Positions 11,117 to 19,257 of a stretch of DNA of 64,000 bases are shown here, piece by piece. The notes beneath the pieces were generated by a model. That model ran no database searches and had not been told where the DNA came from. It was given only the letters and a program-made list of their open reading frames with translations. The position numbers and the translations under genes were made by a program. Positions within the stretch are counted from its first letter, which is position 1. Each line of letters opens with the position of its first letter. This stretch comes from Granulicatella adiacens ATCC 49175 (GTDB lineage: Bacteria; Bacillota; Bacilli; Lactobacillales; Aerococcaceae): contig NZ_CP102283.1 of NCBI RefSeq assembly GCF_025150565.1, forward strand, positions 620,001-684,000, given 5' to 3'.

Positions 11117-11947
11117 ATGGTATTTTATAAAAATAAATGGTCAATGTTCTCAATCATTTTCTATTGGATACTTTCCATCGTTATGATTCTAAACTATATT
11201 CATTATCATCTGTCTACGGGACATTTTGGAGGAGCTGAAGGAGGAATACCACTATTTTATGAAATTATATTCAGCTCCATTCAGGTAGTGGATGCTGTAT
11301 ATGGTTTTGTAGCATTCATGATTCCACCGCTATTCTTTTCTCATGAATGTATCAGACAAAGGATAACACATTGCGACTATTTACAATCTGTGAGATTACG
11401 ACATAAAAAAACATTCTTTTCACCACTTATATCAAAACAATTTAAAACGAACTTTATCATAATCTATTTTGTTTTCTTAGTGAAAATGTTTCTTCAGGCG
11501 ATATTAGTTCATTTATTTTACTCACCATTTATTTTCGAAGAGAGTAGTTCTTATTTGACGTGGTCTTTCACGATTAACTTCTCGACAAATAGTTTTATTA
11601 ATTTAATCTGTACGATAGTAATAATTCCCTTAGGATACGCCATTTTCTATTCATTTGTTTTTTCAGTTGGATTGTTCCTAAAACGATATATCATTTATTT
11701 ATGCAGTGGATTGTTATTAGTGATTATATCGCTTTTATCAGCAATGGTTATAGGTGGAATTTCTCCGATTATCGGCTATTCAATTTGTGTTTTATCACTC
11801 ATTCAACCAGGAATGTACACATTATTAGGAGAAACTATTTCTCATTCAGCCTGGGTTGTTTTTGTATATCCTGCGATATTTTATAGTCTTTTGACGATTC
11901 TCCTATTAATTATCAGAAGAAAGATGGATTTGAAGGAGGGGTATTAA
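11117..11947 (+). CDS. Multi-pass membrane protein, probable ABC permease-like subunit
   Basis: The 276-aa integral membrane protein has about six hydrophobic segments, for example MFSIIFYWILSIVMILNYIH at the N-terminus, FIIIYFVFLVKMFLQAILVH, YIIYLCSGLLLVIISLLSAM and AWVVFVYPAIFYSLLTILLL near the end. It resembles ABC-2-type permeases in layout, but I recognise no signature. The frame opens at a GTG at 11108, but AGGTG (11106-11110) positions the ATG at 11117 correctly. Its stop overlaps the next start (TAATG), which implies translational coupling. Confidence 0.65.
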   Translation: MVFYKNKWSMFSIIFYWILSIVMILNYIHYHLSTGHFGGAEGGIPLFYEIIFSSIQVVDAVYGFVAFMIPPLFFSHECIRQRITHCDYLQSVRLRHKKTFFSPLISKQFKTNFIIIYFVFLVKMFLQAILVHLFYSPFIFEESSSYLTWSFTINFSTNSFINLICTIVIIPLGYAIFYSFVFSVGLFLKRYIIYLCSGLLLVIISLLSAMVIGGISPIIGYSICVLSLIQPGMYTLLGETISHSAWVVFVYPAIFYSLLTILLLIIRRKMDLKEGY

Positions 11948-12453
11948 TGGATGAACTCCTCATTGGAAAAAGACAACAATGGGTGTATGGATTATCGATT
12001 GTTTCTGGAGTCTCTTTTGTTTTAAAAGGGCAAATTTTCGGTGATTTAATACTGGACTTATTGTCTTCCCATTTTACAGCATATTTCTCAGACACCGTAT
12101 TATTAGTTTTACTAGGGGTTGTCATTTGGAGACGACATCATATACGTTACCTTCTCATTCAAAGAGTTGGAGAGAAAAACTATCAGTTTTATCAATTGGG
12201 AACAGTGTTAGTTTCAGTTGTTTGTTATTATGTTGCTCAATTCTCCTTAGTGTTACCATTCCAAATGATGAATGGACAAGCATTTTCAAAGGAGATGCTG
12301 ATATTTGCTCTATTAAAAAGCGTGTATTTAATTTGTTCGGGATTAATCATCTATACGATTTCTATTGGGTGTAATAGAAATATGGCTATTATTGGTTCTA
12401 TCCTATTTTCATTAACATCTCATTTTACGATATTCTATCTATTACCAGTGTGA
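11947..12453 (+). CDS. Membrane protein of the ABC cluster, 168 aa
   Basis: This small integral membrane protein has about four hydrophobic segments (QWVYGLSIVSGVSFVLKG, AYFSDTVLLVLLGVVIW, YQLGTVLVSVVCYYVAQFSL and AIIGSILFSLTSHFTIFYLL). It starts on the ATG of TAATG shared with the previous stop, with GGAGGGG upstream. No family is recognised. It is encoded between another membrane protein and the ATPase, so it is probably a transporter subunit. Confidence 0.6.
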   Translation: MDELLIGKRQQWVYGLSIVSGVSFVLKGQIFGDLILDLLSSHFTAYFSDTVLLVLLGVVIWRRHHIRYLLIQRVGEKNYQFYQLGTVLVSVVCYYVAQFSLVLPFQMMNGQAFSKEMLIFALLKSVYLICSGLIIYTISIGCNRNMAIIGSILFSLTSHFTIFYLLPV

Positions 12454-12466
12454 AGGGGAGGTACTC

Positions 12467-13066
12467 ATGTTAGAACTAAAAAATGTATCCAAAAAATTTG
12501 GGTTTCAAGTGATTTTAGAAGAGGTCGATTTCAAAATTGAACAAGGAGAGCTTATTCACATTGTAGGAGCTAATGGATGCGGAAAGTCTACTTTATTTAA
12601 GCTTTTTTGTGATATTTTGGAGCCGGATAGAGGTGAAGTTGTTGTAGATAGTGATGTACGAATTGGAGCTTTGATTGAGAATCCAGCGTTCATGGAAGAA
12701 AGTAGTTTAAAAACGAATCTTAAATTTTTAGCCTCTATCAATAAAAATTACAATGAATCGAAAATAAGAGAATTAGTGAATAATTTCGATTTAGATTTTG
12801 ATAGTAAAGTTCACGTGAAAAAATATTCCGTTGGAATGCGTCAGAAAATGGGGATTATTCAAGCTGTGATGGAGGATCAAAATTTAATTTTATTAGACGA
12901 GCCAACTCGAGGTCTAGATAAAAAATCACTAGATCAGTTTCATCAATTAGTTCAACAGCTTCATGAAGAAGGGAAATCGATTGTGATTGCTGCTCATGAT
13001 AATTTGGCCGAATTACAGTTTGATAAGGAATATTTGATGGAAGAAGGGAAGCTGATTCTTCAATGA
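12467..13066 (+). CDS. ABC transporter ATP-binding protein
   Basis: This is the ATPase of the cluster's transporter. The Walker A motif GANGCGKST covers residues 34-42. The signature region YSVGMRQKMG is the form typical of single-NBD drug/bacteriocin-resistance exporters rather than the classical LSGGQ. Walker B is NLILLDEP, and the switch histidine lies in IVIAAHD. The length of 199 aa is short but complete. It ends in an ATGA overlap with the next gene. By family pattern it powers export or membrane protection; the substrate is unknown. Confidence 0.9.
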   Translation: MLELKNVSKKFGFQVILEEVDFKIEQGELIHIVGANGCGKSTLFKLFCDILEPDRGEVVVDSDVRIGALIENPAFMEESSLKTNLKFLASINKNYNESKIRELVNNFDLDFDSKVHVKKYSVGMRQKMGIIQAVMEDQNLILLDEPTRGLDKKSLDQFHQLVQQLHEEGKSIVIAAHDNLAELQFDKEYLMEEGKLILQ

Positions 13067-13551
13067 AACAGTTATTTCCCATTCGAGAGTGGGTTCTCTA
13101 TATTTTTGGTTTGTTAATAGTATGGAATTTGTTTCATCCATTACCGTCGTTTTATATCGAAGCTCACTTCAGTTTTATACCCGTTACCTTTCTTTTTGGC
13201 CATCTTTTAAGTGTTTTCTTAATGGTAATGGAAGTTCTTATTTTGATGTATTTTATTAATGAGTATGAGAGCATGCGACTTTTGATACTAGTTCGAAGCC
13301 GAAGCCGCGTTTTTATAGGACGAATATTAGTGAGGATGATGTGGGCTTCTGTATTTTTAATGTTCTGCATCAAGGCAATTTTATTTTTCGAAATCGGAGG
13401 GGTTCATCCCCTTGTATTAGGTTCGTTACCCATTCTGTTTTCAGGGATGACTCTACTAGCAATATTCATTCAAGACTCTAAAAAAACGTTATTTTTAAGC
13501 CTGATTTTAGCCGCACTTATTAGACTAGGATGCTTTTACCTAATTGGGTAG
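13063..13551 (+). CDS. Membrane protein of the ABC cluster, 162 aa
   Basis: The protein has about four to five hydrophobic segments (WVLYIFGLLIVWNLFH, TFLFGHLLSVFLMVMEVLIL, MMWASVFLMFCIKAILFF and TLFLSLILAALIRLGCFYLI). Its start codon overlaps the ATPase stop (ATGA). It is the last gene of the unit and runs almost directly into a strong terminator. No homologue is recognised, and it is probably another subunit of the same transporter. Confidence 0.6.
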   Translation: MKQLFPIREWVLYIFGLLIVWNLFHPLPSFYIEAHFSFIPVTFLFGHLLSVFLMVMEVLILMYFINEYESMRLLILVRSRSRVFIGRILVRMMWASVFLMFCIKAILFFEIGGVHPLVLGSLPILFSGMTLLAIFIQDSKKTLFLSLILAALIRLGCFYLIG

Positions 13552-13578
13552 GCAGGAGGATATCTCCTGCTTTTTTTT
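13552..13578 (+). terminator. Terminator of the ABC cluster
   Basis: GCAGGAG (13552-13558) pairs with CTCCTGC (13564-13570) around a GATAT loop and is followed by eight T. The stem begins on the base after the last stop codon. Confidence 0.93.
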
Positions 13579-13630
13579 AATGGTCAAATATGGTAGTATA
13601 GAAAGGCAGTATATGACTGGGGGAGTACGT

Positions 13631-13861
13631 ATGATTCAGGTAACATTGATGGTTAGAATGACGTTAATTATTGCTTTTATCGTACTGAGTTACTGGGCGC
13701 TTCAAGGAATTCAAATTGAAAAAATTCTGAAAAAAGGGCGCGTACAAGAAGCACGAATCCTCTTTTTACTCATCGCCATTTGGATGGGCGCAAGTATAGC
13801 AAAAGTCATATTCGATTTATCGGACTATTTAAATCAGTATATTCAAAATGTGATACAGTAA
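13631..13861 (+). CDS. ywzB: DUF1146 family membrane protein (YwzB-like)
   Basis: This short protein (76 aa) has two transmembrane helices (MTLIIAFIVLSYWALQGI and EARILFLLIAIWMGASIA) and the family-typical middle QIEKILKKG. DUF1146/YwzB genes commonly lie directly before murA in Bacilli, as here (27 bases). The frame is open further upstream to 13544, inside the previous terminator, but GGGGGAG at 13619-13625 points to the ATG at 13631. The function is unknown. Confidence 0.8.
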   Translation: MIQVTLMVRMTLIIAFIVLSYWALQGIQIEKILKKGRVQEARILFLLIAIWMGASIAKVIFDLSDYLNQYIQNVIQ

Positions 13862-13888
13862 TTGGATTGAGTTTTCGGAGGTTATTTC

Positions 13889-15205
13889 ATGGAAAAGATG
13901 ATTGTTCGCGGTGGCGATACACGTCTTCAAGGGACAGTAAAAGTTGAAGGAGCTAAAAATGCGGTATTACCGATTTTAGCAGCAAGTATTTTAGCAGATA
14001 AAGGCGTTACTCATTTAACAAACGTACCGAATTTATCAGATGTACATATGATGTTAAACGTATTAGGAAGCCTAAACGTATTAAGCACATTTGATGAAGA
14101 AGAAAAAGCGATTACGTTGAATGCCACAAAAGATATTACAACGACTGCTGCTTTTGAATATGTAAGTAAAATGCGTGCGTCAATCGTTGTTATGGGACCA
14201 CTATTAGCTCGTTTTGGACATGCGCGTGTGGCGATGCCAGGTGGGTGTGCTATCGGTAGTCGTCCAATCGACCTTCATCTAAAAGGGTTCGAAGCGATGG
14301 GAGCAACGATCGTTCAAACAGAGGGATATATTGAAGCGCATGCAGATGAACTTCATGGAGCTCGTATTTACTTAGATTTCCCATCAGTTGGCGCCACTCA
14401 AAATATCATGATGGCCGCAACATTAGCAAAAGGAACTACTCACTTAGAAAACGTAGCTCGTGAGCCAGAAATCGTAGACTTAGCTAATATTTTAAATAAA
14501 ATGGGTGCTAAAATTGTAGGTGCAGGGACTGAAAATATGCGTATCGAAGGGGTAGAGCGTTTAGATGGAACCATCCATTCAATTATCCCGGACCGTATTG
14601 AAGCAGGAACTTTCATGGTCGCAGCAGCGGTAACGAAAGGAAATGTGTTTATTGAAGATGCAATTGCAGAGCACAATCAACCATTAATTTCTAAATTAGG
14701 GGAAATGGGTGTTCAATTTATTGAAGAGGAAGATGGCATTCGTGTGATTGGTCCAGATTCATTGAAACCAACCGATGTGAAAACATTACCTCACCCAGGA
14801 TTTCCAACAGATATGCAAGCGCAAATGACGATTGCCCAATTGCTAGCAACAGGAACTAGTACGATGACGGAAACAGTTTTCGAGAACCGTTTCAATCATT
14901 TAGAAGAAATGCGTCGTATGGGAGCTCAATTCCGTATTGATTCCCACACTGCTGTGATGACGGGTGCTTCTGTCTTGTCTGGTGCAGAAGTAAAAGCAAC
15001 GGACTTACGTGCAGCTGCGGCATTAATTATTGCGGGTATGGTCGCTAAAGGATATACAAGAGTCACAGAATTACAGTTCTTAGACCGTGGATACTTTGAA
15101 TTCCATGAAAAATTGCGTGCTTTAGGAGCAACGATTGAACGTGTGAACGAACCAGAAGGCCAAGCGTTCAGTAATGAAGATTTAGAAAGACTATTTGCAG
15201 TATAA
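13889..15205 (+). CDS. murA: UDP-N-acetylglucosamine 1-carboxyvinyltransferase
   Basis: The enzyme transfers enolpyruvate from PEP to UDP-GlcNAc, the first committed step of peptidoglycan synthesis, in the cytosol. The start ([20 protein letters not shown]) contains the substrate-binding Lys-Asn ([10 protein letters not shown]). The fosfomycin-reactive cysteine is Cys120 in [11 protein letters not shown]. The length of 438 aa is slightly above the usual 420-430 because of the tail after residue 415. Low-GC Gram-positives usually carry two MurA paralogues; the DUF1146 neighbour suggests the murAA type, but this is not proven. A terminator follows. Confidence 0.96.
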   Translation: MEKMIVRGGDTRLQGTVKVEGAKNAVLPILAASILADKGVTHLTNVPNLSDVHMMLNVLGSLNVLSTFDEEEKAITLNATKDITTTAAFEYVSKMRASIVVMGPLLARFGHARVAMPGGCAIGSRPIDLHLKGFEAMGATIVQTEGYIEAHADELHGARIYLDFPSVGATQNIMMAATLAKGTTHLENVAREPEIVDLANILNKMGAKIVGAGTENMRIEGVERLDGTIHSIIPDRIEAGTFMVAAAVTKGNVFIEDAIAEHNQPLISKLGEMGVQFIEEEDGIRVIGPDSLKPTDVKTLPHPGFPTDMQAQMTIAQLLATGTSTMTETVFENRFNHLEEMRRMGAQFRIDSHTAVMTGASVLSGAEVKATDLRAAAALIIAGMVAKGYTRVTELQFLDRGYFEFHEKLRALGATIERVNEPEGQAFSNEDLERLFAV

Positions 15206-15211
15206 CATCAT

Positions 15212-15250
15212 AAGGACGTAAGGAAGAGATTTCCTTCGTCCTTTATTTCT
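15212..15250 (+). terminator. Terminator of murA
   Basis: AAGGACG-TAAGGAA (15212-15225) pairs with TTCCTTCGTCCTT (15231-15243), with one bulged base, and a T-rich tail follows. Confidence 0.85.
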
Positions 15251-15320
15251 TTTATGCGACTTAGTGGACTAAAAAGACTAGGATGTAAAAGAAGAATCGT
15301 TTAATTTTTTGTAAAAGGTC

Positions 15321-15365
15321 AAAAACTTTTATGTGGATTTAAAAGTTTTTGTGGTACAGTATAAT
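15321..15365 (+). promoter_or_regulatory. Probable pbp promoter with perfect inverted repeat
   Basis: AAAAACTTTT (15321-15330) and AAAAGTTTTT (15341-15350) form a perfect 10-bp inverted repeat with a 10-base centre. TATAAT lies at 15360-15365. No good -35 is visible, and the repeat covers the place where it should be. This could be a regulator site or simply a symmetric AT-rich stretch. Confidence 0.45.
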
Positions 15366-15390
15366 AGATTCAATTTAAAAGGAGGATTGT

Positions 15391-17553
15391 ATGAACGAAG
15401 AATTTAATGAAAAAGATTATGTCGATCACGTGACACATAATCAAGAACAAGAAGAGACAGTCGAACATCGTCATACAGAAGAGCCTACACAACAATCGAT
15501 TATAAAAAGAGTTTGGAATCATAAGATTATGTTAGCCATTCGTCGTTTTTGGAGAAAATTCCATGTCACGAAATTAATTCTTGTCCTCATGCTTACGGCT
15601 ATTACGGCATTTTCAGCATTTTTAGTCTATACCGCTAAAACTACTGATGTTAGTGGCTTAAGAGCTGGGATGGTACAAGTAACAGAAGTTTATGACCGTA
15701 ATAATCAAGAAGCGGGAGTTTTAAATATCAATAAAGGAGAATTTGTGACCATCGATCAAATCTCTCCAAATATGATTAATGCCCTCGTTTCTACTGAGGA
15801 TAAGCGGTTCTATGATCACCATGGGTTTGATCCAATGGGGTTCTTACGTGCCACATTCGGGTTATTACTCAATCGCGGTCGTGTCACAGGTGGAGGAAGT
15901 ACCATCACCCAACAGTTGGCTAAGAATGCCTTTCTAACACAAGATCAGACGTTTTTAAGAAAAGCAAAAGAACTCTTTTTAAGTTTTGAGCTGGAAAAGA
16001 AATATTCGAAAGATCAAATTTTAGAGATGTATTTAAATAATGCCTACTTTGGCAATGGCGCATACGGAATTGAAAATGCGTCTTTACGTTACTTTGGTAA
16101 AAGTGCCAAAGATTTAACCATCAGTGAAGCTGCCGTATTAACCGGAAGCTTAAAGGCACCTAATGTGTATAATCCAATCGATGATATGGAAGCAACGGTG
16201 AAACGTCGTGCTACAGTGTTACAATTAATGGTGACTAATGGGAAAATTACGCAAGAGGAAGCGGATAAAGCCGGAGCGGAAGTCATTACGGTTCAAGACG
16301 CTTATGTAGCAAACTCTCGTTATAAATATCCTTATTATTTTGATGCTGTCATTAACGAAATTACTAATAATTATGGGATTAGTGAAGAAGAACTGCTAAA
16401 TAAAGGGTATAAAATCTATACTGGCTTAGACCAAAAGATGCAAGCAGATATGGAAGAAACCTTCTCCAATAGTTGGTTATTCCCGAAAGCTAGTGACGGA
16501 ACGATTGCTCAGGCGGCTTCTGTGGCTATGGATCCACAGAATGGAGATGTTCTAGCAACGGTTGGAGGACGTACGAATGAGAAACATACCTTCCGAGGAT
16601 TTAACCGTGCCACTCAACTACAAGCACAACCCGGTTCTACGTTTAAACCATTAGCTGTATATACTTCTGCACTGGAAGAAGGATACCAACCGAATTCTGT
16701 ACTTGTGGATGAGAAACGTTCTTATGGGTCAGACAAATATACTCCAGAAAACTGGAATAAACAGTATCAAGGAACTGTTACGATGACAGAAGCGTTGAAC
16801 CAAAGTTGGAATGCTCCAGCAGTGTGGTTATTAGATAAAATTGGTTTGAAAAAAGGAATCGAAAAAGTCCATCAATTTGGAATTGAAACCGATCCAGGAG
16901 ATGAATATTTAGGGATTGCTTTAGGAGGACTTACAAAAGGGGTTTCTCCAATCCAAATGGCCTCAGCCTATACAGCCTTTGCCAATAAAGGTGTCCGTAC
17001 GAAACCTCGTTTTGTTACTAAAATTGTAGATGCAAACGGGAAAGTCATTGTCGATAATACAGCGGTTAAAGACAATCGTGTAACGACTGAAGAAGTAGCT
17101 AAGAAGATGACAAGCATGCTTTTAACAGTCTATGGTCAAGAAGGGCTAGGAGCTCCATTTTCCCCTTCAGGTAAAATTATTGCCGGCAAGACAGGAACTA
17201 CAGAAGCTCTTAATAATGAAAATGGTTCTAGGGACCAATGGATGATTGGATACACGCCGGATGTAGTGGTGGCAACTTGGATGGGGTATGACCAATCCGG
17301 AAACTATTCTTTATCTGCTTCTAGCAGAGAAGGGGTAGGGCCACTCTTTAAACTAGAGATGGAAGGCTTACTCCAATATACAGCCAATACAGCCTTTAAT
17401 GTAGAGCCTGTAAAAACGAAACAATCAAATCAGAAAAATCAAAATAATACGCTAGATAATTTTATTCAGGATGCCCAAAAGACTGGAGAACAAATCTGGA
17501 ATCAACTTCAGGAATGGGGTAAAAATATCTGGAATAAATTTAATAATCGATAG
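15391..17553 (+). CDS. Class A penicillin-binding protein (transglycosylase/transpeptidase)
   Basis: This bifunctional peptidoglycan synthase polymerises glycan strands and cross-links stem peptides outside the membrane. A cytoplasmic, charged N-terminus of about 55 residues precedes one membrane anchor (residues about 58-80). The GT51 transglycosylase domain shows STEDKRFYDHHGFDP and GGSTITQQLAKNAF. The transpeptidase domain has Ser416-x-x-Lys419 (STFK), Ser472-Trp-Asn474 and Lys600-Thr-Gly602. A low-complexity Asn/Gln tail ends the protein. It resembles the PBP1a/PBP2a (PbpF) group, but I cannot fix the paralogue. The start follows AAAGGAGG. It lies between murA and yheA as its own unit. 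Confidence 0.93.
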   Translation: MNEEFNEKDYVDHVTHNQEQEETVEHRHTEEPTQQSIIKRVWNHKIMLAIRRFWRKFHVTKLILVLMLTAITAFSAFLVYTAKTTDVSGLRAGMVQVTEVYDRNNQEAGVLNINKGEFVTIDQISPNMINALVSTEDKRFYDHHGFDPMGFLRATFGLLLNRGRVTGGGSTITQQLAKNAFLTQDQTFLRKAKELFLSFELEKKYSKDQILEMYLNNAYFGNGAYGIENASLRYFGKSAKDLTISEAAVLTGSLKAPNVYNPIDDMEATVKRRATVLQLMVTNGKITQEEADKAGAEVITVQDAYVANSRYKYPYYFDAVINEITNNYGISEEELLNKGYKIYTGLDQKMQADMEETFSNSWLFPKASDGTIAQAASVAMDPQNGDVLATVGGRTNEKHTFRGFNRATQLQAQPGSTFKPLAVYTSALEEGYQPNSVLVDEKRSYGSDKYTPENWNKQYQGTVTMTEALNQSWNAPAVWLLDKIGLKKGIEKVHQFGIETDPGDEYLGIALGGLTKGVSPIQMASAYTAFANKGVRTKPRFVTKIVDANGKVIVDNTAVKDNRVTTEEVAKKMTSMLLTVYGQEGLGAPFSPSGKIIAGKTGTTEALNNENGSRDQWMIGYTPDVVVATWMGYDQSGNYSLSASSREGVGPLFKLEMEGLLQYTANTAFNVEPVKTKQSNQKNQNNTLDNFIQDAQKTGEQIWNQLQEWGKNIWNKFNNR

Positions 17554-17604
17554 TACGAATGTACGTTCGTATTTGTAGTGTAGTAGACGACGATATGTTA
17601 TAAT
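17554..17604 (+). promoter_or_regulatory. LexA-like palindrome and promoter before yheA
   Basis: The 18-bp near-palindrome TACGAATGTACGTTCGTA (17554-17571) begins on the base after the pbp stop. Its core CGAATGTACGTTCG differs by one base from the Gram-positive LexA pattern CGAAC-N4-GTTCG. A TATAAT lies at 17599-17604. Possible -35 hexamers (TTGTAG at 17573, TAGTGT at 17576) are weak and next to the palindrome. An operator is likely; LexA as its ligand is an inference. Confidence 0.5.
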
Positions 17605-17631
17605 AAAACAAAACAATCAGGAGGATGAAAG

Positions 17632-17976
17632 ATGAGTAATATTTATGATACAGCAAACCAATTAGAACGTGATTTGCGTGATTTAGCTGAATTCAAAACT
17701 GTAAAAGAAAGCTTCGAAGCCATTGAAGCAGATGAAACAGCAAAAGCATTATTCGATGAATTCCGTCAAGTGAATATCGAATTACAACAAAAACAATATT
17801 CAGGACAAGAAATTACGGAAGAAGATATTCAAAAAGCTCAAGAATTAGGACAAAAAGTGAGCGAAAATGAATATATTAAAGCGTTGATGGAAGCGGAACA
17901 ACGTTTGAATACGATTATGCAAGACATTAACCGTATCATTACAAATCCACTTCAAGAGCTTTATAATGGTAAATAG
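17632..17976 (+). CDS. yheA: YheA-like protein (UPF0342, YlbF/YmcA superfamily)
   Basis: This helical cytosolic protein of 114 aa has the family layout: an N-terminal YDTANQLERDLRDLAEFKTV, then VNIELQQKQYSGQEITEEDI, then an ending with NRIITNPLQELYNGK. YlbF/YmcA-type proteins act in RNase Y-linked complexes in Bacillus. YheA itself has no firm function. In Bacillus it lies next to yhaONM, and the same neighbourhood occurs here, separated by a terminator. The ribosome site is AGGAGGATG. Confidence 0.85.
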   Translation: MSNIYDTANQLERDLRDLAEFKTVKESFEAIEADETAKALFDEFRQVNIELQQKQYSGQEITEEDIQKAQELGQKVSENEYIKALMEAEQRLNTIMQDINRIITNPLQELYNGK

Positions 17977-18008
17977 TTCAATCAAACGGTTTTAATAAGA
18001 ATCGATCC

Positions 18009-18064
18009 AAAGCATATTTTCTTTGAACGCACGAAAGACGGTTCAGGAAAATATGCTTTTTTTG
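18009..18064 (+). terminator. Terminator after yheA
   Basis: AAAGCATATTTTC (18009-18021) pairs perfectly with GAAAATATGCTTT (18047-18059) and is followed by T. The 25-base loop holds a smaller TGAAC/GTTCA pairing. It separates yheA from yhaO, whose start is 24 bases later, so some read-through or an internal promoter is needed for yhaO. Confidence 0.82.
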
Positions 18065-18087
18065 AAGAAAAGAAAGGAGTAACTAGA

Positions 18088-19257
18088 ATGGTCAAATTGA
18101 TCCATGCATCAGATGTCCATCTGGGGATTACTTATGCAGGTATTGGAAAGAATCATCGTGAAATCGCAAGGGAGTTAAAACAGGCTGCATATGATGCTTT
18201 TAAAACAGTTGTAGATAAAGCCATTGAAGAAGAAGTGGATGCGCTTGTTTTATCTGGAGATTTATTGGATAGCCAACGGACGTTTATTAAAGAAAAGTTA
18301 TTTCTTCAACAGCAACTGAATCGGCTGGCTCCTTTTAGGATTCCCGTTATTTTAGCGCTTGGCAATCATGATGCAGGGACTCCTTATGTGCCTGGAGAGC
18401 ATATTTATACTTTTGGAAATACTGTAGAAACAATTGAACTAGAGACAAAAATGGGGGAACGGGTGGCCTTTAGTGGATTTAGTTATGATATTCCTGTTAT
18501 CTCTGAACGAAAAATACAAGAGTATCCTATCAAGAGTCCGCACTGTGATGTTCATGTTGGGGTTTTACATGGTGAGGTGACTTCTTCCAGTGGGCGCTAT
18601 GCTCCTTTTTCAATTCCTGAATTAAGAGTTAAAAACTATGATTACTGGGCGCTAGGGCATATTCATCATTGCCAAGAAGTATCACAGAATCCATGTGCTT
18701 GGTATAGTGGAACGACACAGGGAGCTGACCGATCTGAGAGTGGAGAAAAAGGAGCGCTTTTAGTCGAAATCACTTCAGGGTGTCCTCCACAGATTCACTT
18801 TATTGAGACGAGTAAGAAGGATTGGATGGACGTGACAATAAGGATTACAGAAAGGGCTCGTTTAGAAACAGTTCCTTATCTCATTGTAGAGAATCTTCCA
18901 AAAGTAGAAAAACGTAGCCTCGTTACAGTCTTTTTGCAAATACAAGAGTCGCTGTTCACAAGAGAAGAGTTACAGCAACTCTCACTGGTAGTGAATTCTT
19001 TATTGGAACAAAGAGGCTCACTTGTGAGTGTAATGAGTATTAGAGAACGAATGATAGAGCCTTTACGCGGCGTCTCTGGAATCTCTTTAGTAGGGGAGAA
19101 GGATTCTACGATTTTTTCTGAAATGGAGATTGCAAAGAGCGGGTTTGCCAATCAATGGATGAGGGAGTTTCTCCATCAAGAAGATGTCCAAGAAGAGATT
19201 CACGAACGTGCGATGCGTTTATTAGAAGCTCGCTTTTTAGGAAGGGAGGAAGGTTAA
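18088..19257 (+). CDS. yhaO: DNA repair exonuclease, SbcD/Mre11-like (YhaO)
   Basis: The protein is a calcineurin-type metallophosphoesterase related to SbcD/Mre11 nucleases. Metal-binding motifs run in order: HASDVHLG near residue 6, LSGDLLDS, LALGNHDAG, VGVLHGEV and ALGHIHH. The C-terminal third is a helical/beta cap typical of YhaO. The length of 389 aa is usual. Its last base overlaps the start of yhaN (TAATG), so the two are coupled and probably form an SbcCD-like complex acting on DNA ends. Confidence 0.9.
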   Translation: MVKLIHASDVHLGITYAGIGKNHREIARELKQAAYDAFKTVVDKAIEEEVDALVLSGDLLDSQRTFIKEKLFLQQQLNRLAPFRIPVILALGNHDAGTPYVPGEHIYTFGNTVETIELETKMGERVAFSGFSYDIPVISERKIQEYPIKSPHCDVHVGVLHGEVTSSSGRYAPFSIPELRVKNYDYWALGHIHHCQEVSQNPCAWYSGTTQGADRSESGEKGALLVEITSGCPPQIHFIETSKKDWMDVTIRITERARLETVPYLIVENLPKVEKRSLVTVFLQIQESLFTREELQQLSLVVNSLLEQRGSLVSVMSIRERMIEPLRGVSGISLVGEKDSTIFSEMEIAKSGFANQWMREFLHQEDVQEEIHERAMRLLEARFLGREEG

